Assembly: GCA_030065055.1 (NCBI GenBank)
Contig: JASJDS010000063.1
Coordinates: forward strand, 1-46,290
DNA from: Calothrix sp. MO_192.B10
Lineage (GTDB): Bacteria; Cyanobacteriota; Cyanobacteriia; Cyanobacteriales; Nostocaceae
DNA: 46,290 bases
Reading direction: 5' to 3'
Shown here: positions 36,872 through 45,875 of the stretch, piece after piece
Layout: each line of letters begins with the position of its first letter
How positions within the stretch are numbered: position 1 is the first letter of the stretch
The notes under the pieces: model-generated
Told to the model about the DNA's origin: nothing
What the model saw: only the letters and a program-made list of their open reading frames with translations
Databases searched by the model: none
Made by a program: the position numbers and the translations under genes

Positions 36872-37990
36872 TTACCGCAACTCAAAATCTGAGTCATTCA
36901 ACGAATGATAGATATCCTGGGAATGAGGATTTAAGTAAGGATATTGCCAATCAATTCCCAAATGGGCAAAATGTTGACGAATAATTCTGATTTTAGCTTC
37001 ACTGGATTTTTTACCCCTTTCCCAAGCATCTAACAACCCATTAGCAATGATTTGGCAGCGGTGGATACCAAAACTTTCTGGGGGAGGATTTTGCTGGTTT
37101 GGTTCTTCGGCAAAACTCAGTCCTGGTGCTAAAAATTTGGTAAATAAGGGGATTTCTGGGCGAAAATGGGATTGATTCTCTGGATATACAGCTTTAAGTA
37201 CCTTGATGATTCCTGGGTAGTCCCGACAAGCAAAACAGAGTAACCCAGAATTATAACGTTGATAAGCAGCAGGATTGTAAAGGACTTGAAATCTAAAAGG
37301 GATACCAGCATTATTCAAATGGATAGTTAAACTATCCATCAGAGCGATCGCTCCTTCTGGGGTAATGTTAAAATATATTCTCCCTCCGACTAAATCCCCA
37401 TCTGGCTGACTTGATTTTTCCGCACCGGCATTACTCACCCCCACATAAAAACCATTTTCTAATCTATGATTATCCATCCAAATAGCGATCGTTTGACCAA
37501 CTTTCGGATATTGCCAAGCTGATTCGATTAACCAGTCGGGTTCTACGTGCAAGTGTAAACCATCTTTACTAACAGCTATACTTCCATCCGGTTCCAAACG
37601 TAGTACTTGCCAACCAGGATCGAAATAACCAACCCCATGATTACAACTGTGTAAATTTTTGTGAAATTGCCAGTCAATCCCAATAATCAAATTATTTTCT
37701 ATATTTTGGTATGGTAAATAGTTTTTCGGTCTATTATTTGCTAAAAAATTATTTTTGAGACATCCACTAAAATAGATACCATAAATAAAATTCCTTAATA
37801 ATAATTGTAGATATTTATTTTGTAGTTCTAGGGAAGTTTTCTTTAATCTATCTACAATTTTAGACGGTAGGGTAAATGGTTGGAAATTAGGATGATAAAT
37901 TTCAAAATCAGATTGTATTTGGATATTTTCTGCAATATCCGCTAAATAATCATGAATATTATTAATATTATGGGTATCGATATCTAACAT
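36872..37990 (-). CDS. HopA1-family protein, possible lanthipeptide-type lyase
   Basis: A 372-residue protein recognised as the cyanobacterial T3SS-effector HopA1 family (PF17914-like). Typical segments are LRNFIYGIYFSG (about 65-76), NHGVGYFDPGWQVLR (about 116-130), GFYVGVSNAG, RIYFNITPEGAIALM, FTKFLAPGLSFAEEP and SFGIHRCQIIANGLLDAW (about 308-325). There is no secretion signal. In class V lanthipeptide pathways (lexapeptide LxmY, cacaoidin) HopA1-family proteins eliminate phosphate from Ser/Thr phosphorylated by an APH-like kinase. Here an APH-like kinase gene lies upstream on the same strand, 345 bases away, with repeat DNA in between. The shared role is inference, and no clear precursor peptide is visible. 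Confidence 0.7.
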   Translation of the reverse strand: MLDIDTHNINNIHDYLADIAENIQIQSDFEIYHPNFQPFTLPSKIVDRLKKTSLELQNKYLQLLLRNFIYGIYFSGCLKNNFLANNRPKNYLPYQNIENNLIIGIDWQFHKNLHSCNHGVGYFDPGWQVLRLEPDGSIAVSKDGLHLHVEPDWLIESAWQYPKVGQTIAIWMDNHRLENGFYVGVSNAGAEKSSQPDGDLVGGRIYFNITPEGAIALMDSLTIHLNNAGIPFRFQVLYNPAAYQRYNSGLLCFACRDYPGIIKVLKAVYPENQSHFRPEIPLFTKFLAPGLSFAEEPNQQNPPPESFGIHRCQIIANGLLDAWERGKKSSEAKIRIIRQHFAHLGIDWQYPYLNPHSQDIYHSLNDSDFELR

Positions 37991-38335
37991 TTATTACTAA
38001 TTTTATTAGTATACTAATAATATATAGGAGCCCTTCAATAATCAAACAGAATTCTTGTATATATATAGAACTTACCCACTCGTTAGGAGAAGTCAGGTTT
38101 TTGGGATTGCTTCCTTGCGTCGCAATGACTGTAATTACCTTGTCTGTACCTAAGTCCTGATATATACAAAACGATCTGAAGTAAATTTCAAGTTTGAAGC
38201 TATTAACTATTAACTATCTTCCCTCCTTCCCTCATGGGCACGGCGTGTTTAATATAATTGCATATACCGAGAGATTGTGGATGCCGTGCCCCTACTGTTT
38301 CCCTCCATCACTCCATCACTCCTTCCCTCCTTCCC
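37991..38335. repeat. Repeat-filled spacer between kinase and HopA1-family genes
   Basis: It contains GATTGCTTCCTTGCGTCGCA at about 38106-38125 (inverted relative of a repeat near 5010), a CCTCCTTCCC tract at about 38220-38233, a MITE-like pair GGGCACGGC / GCCGTGCCCCTAC (about 38235-38296), and TCCATCACTCC units at 38303-38338. No ORF. It probably separates what was a tighter two-gene unit. Confidence 0.75.
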
Positions 38336-39577
38336 TCAGCAGCCTCGCAACCTTGTTGTGGGATAGTAAATACGCAGTAAATTTTGTTCCCTTGCCAAAT
38401 AAGGAATAGTCTGGGATGTTGGCAAATCTGGAATCAATTCTGAATGATGAATGCCGAAAATAGACTGTACTGAGTTTTGTGGCATAGTCAGGAGATTATT
38501 CGCCACTTGAAATATACACAATCCCCGACGATCGCAGTGTTGGTGTTCCACAATCTCTTCCTGGACGCGATCAATCAGTACTAAACCTGCAAATTGAATT
38601 GCTCGGTAAATAAAGTTACGTCGATAATCAGTAATTTCTGGGAAGGCATTCAGATAACCTCTAACTAAGGCAATTATTGAGGGTTGGATTAGTTCTAAAG
38701 GTACAAGAGCTAAAGCTAGTGATTCTTCTATATTTAGGGTATTATCTACTACTAAACTTTGTAGCCAATTTTCTAAATAACTAGCTAACAAGCAACCTAA
38801 ATCAAAGGCTGGATCTCCCCAAGATGCAGCTTCCCAGTCAATAAATTTAATCAGACAATCGTCTAGTTGTTGCCAACGAGAATGTACCAAAATATTCTCT
38901 AATTTGAGGTCATTGTGGGTCAAGCAGCATGGTTGCCAATTATATGCCAAATCAGCGATCGCAGCTGAGATACTTTCATGGCTCTGATAGAGAGTATAAA
39001 ATTTTAGGGCACCACTAGGAACCTTTGCCAAAATCTCTGGTCCCATAGTTCCTATTCCCTGTGCTGGATTGTGAAACTGATAGCGAAACTGTCCTTGGGG
39101 AGCAGTTGCCATAAACTCCCGATACTCTCGGCGATCAAAAGTAGCGCGATGAACTACCCCTAAGGTATTACCAATGGCAGTGGCGATTTGCTCCGGGTAA
39201 ATATCGTGGTATTGGTAAAAACCCCGAAGCTCTAGATATTCACTGAGATAATTACGTACCAGAATCGAGTTTTCTTGATCAAAATGAATCACTAATGGCG
39301 CGATCGCCGCAATATTTCCCAACACCGGAAATTTTTGCAACAATTGATGAAACAGCCACTCATTAAAAAGTTCTTGGGGAATACCATCATGGGCGATGCC
39401 CCCTTCCTGCTTGACTAATAATTGTTGACCATTACCTGCTGATAAAGTTACTAAAAAATTAGAATTTTTCCTACTTTGTGGTAATTCATCTTCGGCCGCA
39501 GCTCTATCTTCTGAGCTACACAGATCTGCTGATTGCAGATACTGGATAACGTTTTGAGAAGACAGTGAAAATAACAT
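38336..39577 (-). CDS. Aminoglycoside phosphotransferase (APH)-like kinase
   Basis: A 413-residue kinase of the APH/choline-kinase fold. The N-lobe includes LVKQEGG (ATP-binding Lys at about 55) and a later glutamate. The catalytic loop is CLTHNDLKLENILV with His221 and Asp223, and the metal-binding motif is FIDWEAASWGDPAFDLG about 28 residues later. About 120 more residues follow the kinase core. It is not likely to be an antibiotic-resistance enzyme, because it neighbours a HopA1-family gene. In class V lanthipeptide pathways the equivalent pair (LxmK with LxmY) phosphorylates Ser/Thr of a precursor and removes phosphate. The true partner and substrate here are unknown. Confidence 0.8.
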   Translation of the reverse strand: MLFSLSSQNVIQYLQSADLCSSEDRAAAEDELPQSRKNSNFLVTLSAGNGQQLLVKQEGGIAHDGIPQELFNEWLFHQLLQKFPVLGNIAAIAPLVIHFDQENSILVRNYLSEYLELRGFYQYHDIYPEQIATAIGNTLGVVHRATFDRREYREFMATAPQGQFRYQFHNPAQGIGTMGPEILAKVPSGALKFYTLYQSHESISAAIADLAYNWQPCCLTHNDLKLENILVHSRWQQLDDCLIKFIDWEAASWGDPAFDLGCLLASYLENWLQSLVVDNTLNIEESLALALVPLELIQPSIIALVRGYLNAFPEITDYRRNFIYRAIQFAGLVLIDRVQEEIVEHQHCDRRGLCIFQVANNLLTMPQNSVQSIFGIHHSELIPDLPTSQTIPYLAREQNLLRIYYPTTRLRGC

Positions 39578-40993
39578 GGATAATGTCCTAGATAGTGGAG
39601 ATTGTTGAGATAAATAGCTGTTTGGGGATGGATTTGAAAATACTCTATATGGACTAGATTACTGCTAGCACCAGCAATTACATATAGAGATTAGTAAAAT
39701 CTACTAATATCTGATTTTGATAGCCAATACTTGCCAAAATGGCATTACTTACTTCATGATTACTTCAATTTTCACCAGTTGATTCCATTAAATCTTTAAA
39801 TAACTAAGTACTCTTGCTGATACCTGTATCTATTTTCCATTTTTTAGGCGATCTACATCTTGATTTTATTGCGGATTGATCTCTGCAAACATTCATGGAT
39901 AAATATTCCTGCTATGTACTGTTCAGAAATTATTAGTCATGAATCAAACTACGTCTATGTTGCAGTCAATCAAGTTTGAATTTTGGATTTGGGATTGACC
40001 CCATGTCTAAAGCCCTGAGGCTTGAAACAATGATAGAACCGCTTGTTTTTCTCCACGGATAAATCCGGGGGCTTGTATCCAGCCTATTTTCTGGTCAACC
40101 ATCTTCAATTACAAGGAATGATATTTACTTTCCGGAAAAAAAATAGTTTCGTCATTGATGAAATTACTGAACATTGCACTTATATTAATCCATATACCGC
40201 CTCAAATAATATCAATTCATATTTCTCTAAAGAATACTTATCCCAATCTTAATCAGATTTTGATTGTAGTAACACCAGCATATTCCACATATCTTAGTAG
40301 CAATATAGCCTGGATTGCATTAAGTAATATTTCAGCGATCGCACATAAGTAGCCATGACATTTTTGTTATTCACTAACATCAGATTATTGTCTATCTATA
40401 ACCCCAATCAGCAATCAGAAAAACATCTATTTTACATGAATAAATATTCATCTAACTGTCATTTAAATCATCGATAAATCGAGAAAGTAGTTACTCTATT
40501 TCGGGAAACTCAAAGTATAGCACCTACAGAGGGAAACAGTAGGGTTTAAAAAAAATATTTTTACATAAATAAAATTTTAAGGCTTGATACCGATTACTGT
40601 TTGGTCATCAGTCAAATCAACCTTAATTTATAATAAAGTATTATTTTGGGATACTAATTATTATTATTTTGTTACAAGCATTCCCATTCAGTAAATTATT
40701 TGGCAAACCTGAATATAGTAGTCAAGGGGAATGAGCGAATGAGCGAATGAAGAATTTAGAATTATTACCCCATCTATGGGGTAACTGTTAGCGTAGCACA
40801 AGAGTGAAGGAGGCTAACTGATAACTGAAATGACTCTCCACGGATGAATCCACACGGCTTGATGAGAGTCTATTTTTTGGTCAGATAATCCCCATAAAAA
40901 TAGGTTATTCTTAAACCTGTGTAGATTTTGATTTTATTGCCAATGTAGATAGACAATTGACCATAGTTGTTTAGCTGCATCGCCCAGTAATCG
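39578..40993. other. 1.4-kb non-coding region with IS605-end-like relics
   Basis: No convincing gene on either strand; open frames of 65-69 codons here are AT-rich and lack ribosome sites. Two related relics begin CTCCACGGATAAATCC (40052) and CTCCACGGATGAATCC (about 40836). Each is followed by GGCTTG and, 15-20 bases later, CTATTTTNTGGTCA. They look like fragments of one repeat or transposon end. A hairpin ACCCCATCTATGGGGT lies at 40767-40782, and the region should hold promoters for the divergent flanking genes. Confidence 0.65.
40787..40834. repeat. Second copy of the GTTAGCGTAGC repeat
   Basis: GTTAGCGTAGC and GGAGGCTAAC match the 36808 copy, and TGATAACTGAAATGAC follows in both. The core differs (ACAAGAGTGAA here against a TCCTCCGGA palindrome there). 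Confidence 0.8.
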
Positions 40994-42322
40994 ATGGACA
41001 ATCAAGCAAATGCCAGGGTTCAATTCCTGCAACGCCAAGTATCCTCCCTGCTACTGTACCAATCCGTACTGCAAACAGAAGTGGGTAACGCCTTTATTGA
41101 CTTACTGCAATCTATACGTTATACCGATGCAGACGCTAGGGGTTGTTTACAAGCATATGGAAACTACTTCAAATCCCTGGCGAACCAAAATCAAAATTGG
41201 GAAGAATACTTGATTGCTCGAATTCTTAGAGATGATAACCCTTTCTCCCGATTAGCTCAACGCTCGGCATTTGCCGATTTACCTCCGGCTGTGGTAACAG
41301 CAGTCCAACATGATTTACAAGTACTACAAAATCTGTACGAATGCAGTAGCGCGACTTTAAGTGAATGGGTGCAGACTGCTGCCCATCTACCAATTTCCCC
41401 GGTGGTATGGTACACAGAGCAGTCAGAAGAAGTAGGAAGGGAAGAGGAATTGTCCCTAGGGGAAAAACTGCAACAGTTGAACAATTGGGCTGATGCAGTA
41501 GCAGATTTGGCAGCTTATTATCAAAAATTTGGTACAGGTATATTTGCAGAATACCCAGCTCTACGTTGGCGACATGGGAAGTTTATTGGCATTGATTATG
41601 CCGATCCTGTGACTCTCGACCGACTGGTGGGTTATGAATACCAGCGCGACACATTGGTAAAAAATACTGAATTTTTACTGTCAGGTAATGTAGCACTGCA
41701 CGTATTGTTGTACGGTGCTCGTGGTTCGGGCAAGTCTTCTTTAGTCAAAGCCTTGTTGAACCATTATAGGGAACAGCAGTTGCGATTGCTGGAAGTAGCA
41801 AAATCTGATTTACAAGATTTACCAGCAATTATGCAGCAGTTGCATTTATTACCACAGAAATTTATCATTTTTGTCGATGATCTTTCCTTTGAAGAAGATG
41901 ATGATGCTTTTAAAGCCCTGAAAGTAGTTTTAGAAGGGAGCATTACAGCTCGTCCCCAAAATGTAGTTGTATATGCTACTTCCAACCGCCGTCACTTAGT
42001 GAGGGAGTTCTTTGGGGATAGACCAGCTCCTCAGGACAAGGATGAAATTCAAGCCTGGGATACTATGCAGGAAAAACTATCATTTAGCGATCGCTTTGGT
42101 TTGACTCTAACATTTGAACCAGCAGATCAAAACAAATATTTACAAATTGTCCAACATCTAGCCAACCAGGCAAAAATTGATATGAATCCAGAAGAGTTAG
42201 AAGCTAAAGCTTTACAATGGGCAACACGCCATAATGGTCGTTCTGGCAGAACTGCAAGCCAATTTATTGATTTTGTCAAGGCGGATTTAGCCCTATTTCC
42301 TGGGGACGCTCCATTGGCGTAA
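40994..42322 (+). CDS. DUF815-family AAA ATPase
   Basis: A 442-residue P-loop ATPase of the DUF815 type. A helical N-terminal region (1-205) is followed by the ATPase core: VGYEYQRDTLVKNTEFLLSG, Walker A LLYGARGSGKSSLVKA (about 237-252), Walker B FIIFVDDLSFE (about 291-301), sensor 1 VVYATSNRRHLV (about 324-335), and LSFSDRFGLTLTF with the sensor 2/arginine region later. The last residues (FPGDAPLA) seem to be encoded by a small GGACGCTCC repeat, so the native C-terminus may have been altered. It is the first of three co-directional genes ending at 45197, with spacers of 116 and 98 bases. The family's role is not established. Confidence 0.82.
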   Translation: MDNQANARVQFLQRQVSSLLLYQSVLQTEVGNAFIDLLQSIRYTDADARGCLQAYGNYFKSLANQNQNWEEYLIARILRDDNPFSRLAQRSAFADLPPAVVTAVQHDLQVLQNLYECSSATLSEWVQTAAHLPISPVVWYTEQSEEVGREEELSLGEKLQQLNNWADAVADLAAYYQKFGTGIFAEYPALRWRHGKFIGIDYADPVTLDRLVGYEYQRDTLVKNTEFLLSGNVALHVLLYGARGSGKSSLVKALLNHYREQQLRLLEVAKSDLQDLPAIMQQLHLLPQKFIIFVDDLSFEEDDDAFKALKVVLEGSITARPQNVVVYATSNRRHLVREFFGDRPAPQDKDEIQAWDTMQEKLSFSDRFGLTLTFEPADQNKYLQIVQHLANQAKIDMNPEELEAKALQWATRHNGRSGRTASQFIDFVKADLALFPGDAPLA

Positions 42323-42438
42323 TCTTCCCTAAAAGGGTAGGAGCCTCTGTAGGCGAATACCCAGGAAATAATAGTTAAAATCACATTAAAATCTAAAATA
42401 TATATTTTTGATGTCACCCCAGTTATTGTAAAAAAACA

Positions 42439-43770
42439 ATGGCATCAAACAATCTTCACTATCCACTGGCGACAAGCCTACAAACAAGCGATATGCAATC
42501 AGCTATGGTCAGTAATCGATTTGTTCTCGGTATAATTGCCCTGGGTGTCAGCTTTGGTCTGAGTCTTGTCCTTACTTGGAATTTTATGGCTGCATTGCTC
42601 ACAGGTATAATCACCATCACTGTCAGCAATGCTGCACTATTTATAGATCGACAACAACGAACTTCTGAAATGCGAGGGCGACGGGATTCTCTTCAAAGAC
42701 GCATTCAAGAACTGGAGGGATTGAAAGCTCGGGTTGTAGGAGAGATTAATCAACTAGAAACATATTGCTCGTCATTATATAAAGAATCTAATCAACTCCA
42801 AAATCAAGTTATTGAAAACCGCAATCAACGGGATAATTTTCAACGAGAAGTGAGTAATTTTCTGGTTGAGAGAAAGCAATTAGAAAGACAAAATCATCAA
42901 CTCCAAGGCGAAATTGAAGAATTACAACAAACTCAGGGAGAAATCAATGATGCCTTAGTTGCTCTCAATACAGAAAAGCGTAGCTTAGATTTGAATTGCA
43001 ACCTCTCCAAAGCTGAAATTACCCAGTTAAATTCCCAAATTGCTGATTTACAACAGCAAAAGCAAGACTTGGAAAGTAATTTAACTTTATTAGAAAGACT
43101 CAGACCCCAATTGGAAGAAAAATTATATGAAATGAGGGTACAAATTCAAGAGTTAGAAATACAAGAGACAAAGCAGAGTGAATTATTAGGCGCGAAAACT
43201 AATGAAAAAGTTACCTTAGAAACTAACTTGACGACCTTAGATCAAAAAATTGCCGAGCAGAAAATAGAAGTAGAACAATTACAAGAGCAGGTTGTCATCT
43301 TACAAACAGAGAGAGACCAGTTACAAAATCAAGTATGGGATTTACTGCAACAAGTAGATCATGTAGCTCAACCATCTGCCAACGAGCAACAACTAGAAGA
43401 GGATGTAGAACTATTTCCTTTTGCTGACTTAATTGAAGCCACAGATAGTCCGGAGGAAATAGAGGATGATTTACCAGAAGAATGGCATCAATTGTTACAA
43501 AATATGCCATCCCATGAAGTAGAAGCATTAAAAGCTATATTAGAACAAAATAATTGCGATCGCATTCTGAAAACAATTGCAGAAAATCAAATAACTATGC
43601 CAAGTTTATTGGTTGATGCCATTAATGATAGGGCAAATGCAATCATTGGTGAATTAATTATCGAATCAGGGGCAGAATCACCATTCATCTCTCCAGAATA
43701 TATCAATCATGTAAGTACATTAATTGCTACCTACGATCATTTAAGAACTAAACAAACATCATCTAATTAA
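42439..43770 (+). CDS. Membrane-anchored coiled-coil protein with TerB-C-like C-terminus
   Basis: A 443-residue protein. Two hydrophobic segments at about 27-45 and 47-70 (FVLGIIALGVSFGLSLVLTW, then FMAALLTGIITITV) anchor it. A long coiled coil fills about 78-310, with heptads such as LQGEIEELQQTQGEINDAL. An acidic linker follows. The C-terminus (about 345-435) contains LPEEWHQLLQNMP, MPSLLVDAINDRANAIIGE and FISPEYINHVSTLIA, resembling the TerB-C domain found with BrxD-like ATPases. It precedes such an ATPase gene by 98 bases. A scaffold that holds the ATPases at the membrane is a fair guess. The TerB-C call is by pattern only. Confidence 0.65.
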   Translation: MASNNLHYPLATSLQTSDMQSAMVSNRFVLGIIALGVSFGLSLVLTWNFMAALLTGIITITVSNAALFIDRQQRTSEMRGRRDSLQRRIQELEGLKARVVGEINQLETYCSSLYKESNQLQNQVIENRNQRDNFQREVSNFLVERKQLERQNHQLQGEIEELQQTQGEINDALVALNTEKRSLDLNCNLSKAEITQLNSQIADLQQQKQDLESNLTLLERLRPQLEEKLYEMRVQIQELEIQETKQSELLGAKTNEKVTLETNLTTLDQKIAEQKIEVEQLQEQVVILQTERDQLQNQVWDLLQQVDHVAQPSANEQQLEEDVELFPFADLIEATDSPEEIEDDLPEEWHQLLQNMPSHEVEALKAILEQNNCDRILKTIAENQITMPSLLVDAINDRANAIIGELIIESGAESPFISPEYINHVSTLIATYDHLRTKQTSSN

Positions 43771-43868
43771 ATTAGAAATTGCAACGTATAATAATATCAT
43801 TGTTAAGGTAAGTAAAATTTTAAATAGCTACGAACCTCAGCATATTCACAGGAAATGCGGTGAAGTAA

Positions 43869-45197
43869 ATGGCAAAGCCGAAAATATCTAAAAAAGTATC
43901 TACTGCTTTAATTAACTCTTTGGGCGCGGGAGTTGTACCCAGGGTTGGTTTGTCACATATTGCAGTAGGTAGAGAAAAAGAGATCAAAAGCCTATTACAA
44001 AATCTTGATGATATTGCTGAAGGTATAGCCGCATTTCGCTTCATTATCGGTAACTATGGTTCGGGCAAAAGTTTTATCCTTCATCTCCTACGCAACCACG
44101 CTCTAGAGCAAGGTTTTGTCGTTGCTGATGCAGATTTATCTCACCAAAGACGATTGGCGGGAAGTAATAATGAAGGTTTGGCAACCTATAGGGAATTAAT
44201 GAGTTGTCTTGCCACCAAAACCCGTCCCGATGGTGGTGCTTTAATTGCAATTTTGGAAGGCTGGATTAATAAAATTCAGCAAGAAGTGGCAAAAGATACG
44301 GGAATGCGTCCCAATGATCAAGGGTTTGATGATCAAGTAGAAGCCAAAATCCGGGAAGTTGTTCAGTATATTGAAGATTTAGTCCACGGATTTGATTTTG
44401 GTAATGTCATTATTGCCTATTGGCGGGGCTACCGCTTGGATGATGATGATATGAAAGGTGCCGCTATGCGCTGGTTACGGGGAGAATTTAATACTAAAAC
44501 AGAAGCGAGAAATGCTTTGGGTGTAAGGGTGATTATTGATGATGATACCTGGTATGATTACATCCGCATTGTGGCAAAATTTGTGGCGGAAATTGGTTAT
44601 AAGGGACTAGTTATATTGCTAGATGAAGCCGTCAATTTATATCAAATATCTACCACAGTAACTAGGGAGAAAAATTACAATCGCCTCCTAGGAATTTTCA
44701 ATGACACCATGCAGTGCAAGGCAGAGAATTTAGGTGTTTTTATTGGTGGAACCACTAAATTTTTAGAAGACCCCCATAGGGGACTATTTGCTGATGGGGC
44801 ATGGCGCAGGCGGACAAAGGAAAGTCGTTTTGTTACCCAAGCAGGGGTGCAGGAGTATACTGGACCAGTAATTCGTCTCAACCCCCTCACGGAAGGAGAA
44901 ATTCTTGCTCTGTTACAAAATATCAGCGAGATTCATACCCTGAATTTTGGTTATCAACAAAAATTGACTGGTAGGGATTTTCAGCAATTTGTAGCAGAAA
45001 TTGTTAACCGCCTGGGAGCAGATGCTTTACTTACTCCTGGTGAAATTGTGCGAGACTTTATCAGCATTCTCAATGTCATGCATCAGAATAGTAATATTGT
45101 TTTTACTGACATTATTCAAGGTGCTGACTTTAAACCCACTGCTGTAGGACAGGATGTTGATTTAGGTGAAGATGATGTGGCGGAATTTACTTTGTAA
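43869..45197 (+). CDS. BrxD-like (DUF2791) ATP-binding protein
   Basis: A 442-residue P-loop protein resembling BREX BrxD/DUF2791. It shows AVGREKEIKSLLQNLDDIA (about 32-50), Walker A FIIGNYGSGKSFILHLLRNHA (about 58-77), the strongly typical VVADADLSHQRRLAG and TYRELMSCLATKTRPDGGAL, and Walker B GLVILLDEAVNLYQI (about 242-256), then GGTTKFLEDPHRGLF. Family members occur in BREX and other defence or stress operons together with TerB-C proteins and helicases. Here the partners upstream are the coiled-coil protein and the DUF815 ATPase. No helicase follows; 680 bases of repeat-rich DNA come next. The cassette is either minimal or a trimmed operon. Confidence 0.82.
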   Translation: MAKPKISKKVSTALINSLGAGVVPRVGLSHIAVGREKEIKSLLQNLDDIAEGIAAFRFIIGNYGSGKSFILHLLRNHALEQGFVVADADLSHQRRLAGSNNEGLATYRELMSCLATKTRPDGGALIAILEGWINKIQQEVAKDTGMRPNDQGFDDQVEAKIREVVQYIEDLVHGFDFGNVIIAYWRGYRLDDDDMKGAAMRWLRGEFNTKTEARNALGVRVIIDDDTWYDYIRIVAKFVAEIGYKGLVILLDEAVNLYQISTTVTREKNYNRLLGIFNDTMQCKAENLGVFIGGTTKFLEDPHRGLFADGAWRRRTKESRFVTQAGVQEYTGPVIRLNPLTEGEILALLQNISEIHTLNFGYQQKLTGRDFQQFVAEIVNRLGADALLTPGEIVRDFISILNVMHQNSNIVFTDIIQGADFKPTAVGQDVDLGEDDVAEFTL

Positions 45198-45875
45198 GCA
45201 AAAGCTATGATCAAATAATTCATAATTCGTAATTAAAAATTTATGAATTACGAATTAATTATTAGTTAATGAATTCAGGGTACAAGCCCCTCAATTCATT
45301 GATGAAAAAAATAAATTTGATTCATTGTTCAAGCCCCCGGATTCATCCCTGGGGTAGTAATTACAGAAAACTCATGCATATATCATACTAAATGCAATTA
45401 GTCAAGTATAGGTAAATTTAGGTCGATCTGAAGCTGAAATCCAATTCAACGATAATAATAGTGTTTTAGCTGTCGTTTGAGGAAGTTTCCATAAAATGCC
45501 CCTATTATAATTTACACGAAATGATACAAAAAAATCAAGAGCTTCAAACGACGCAAAATCGTTGAATTAAATAGGAATATATCTCAATAATTTTTAGTAA
45601 AGAATTGTATACTTTTAAAAAATAAAACAAAAGTAGATAAAAATATAATCTTTGCTTATGTGAATGAATTACTCCCTTCTCGGCATAAGATTACCTATCT
45701 TCTCCGCCTCTCTTCCCTCTGTGTTCTCTCTCTTGAAAAGTTGCTCTTGCGGGAAACCCCCAAGACCGCACTTTTCGCTGCTTCCTCTGCGGTTTTTTAA
45801 TCAGTAATCTTTGGGCGGGATAGGAGTATGTACAGTAGCAAAAATAACTGTCCGATGCAGGAACTTCCGATGGAA
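45198..45875. other. Repeat-rich non-coding region after the ATPase gene
   Basis: No supported gene. It holds an inverted AATTCATAATTCGTAATT/AATTACGAATTAATT pair near 45220-45260 that could stop transcription, a CAAGCCCCCGGATTCATCCC relic at about 45332-45351 related to those at 40.05 and 40.84 kb, and GGAAACCCCCAAGACCGCAC at about 45752-45771, an inverted relative of the direct repeats at 19535. Confidence 0.65.

Noticed and set aside
38336-39577. APH-like gene as an aminoglycoside resistance gene
   Set aside because: Only the generic kinase fold is seen; length and the HopA1-family neighbour point to another substrate.
39804-39896. 30-codon minus-strand frame with two Cys and several Ser/Thr upstream of the APH-like kinase, as a lanthipeptide precursor
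   Set aside because: No proper ribosome site, no leader-like helix and no glycine-type cleavage motif; in AT-rich DNA such a frame is expected by chance.
40043-40352. Two overlapping plus-strand frames of 65-69 codons
   Set aside because: Low-complexity, AT-driven composition, they overlap each other, and one starts inside a transposon-end-like relic.
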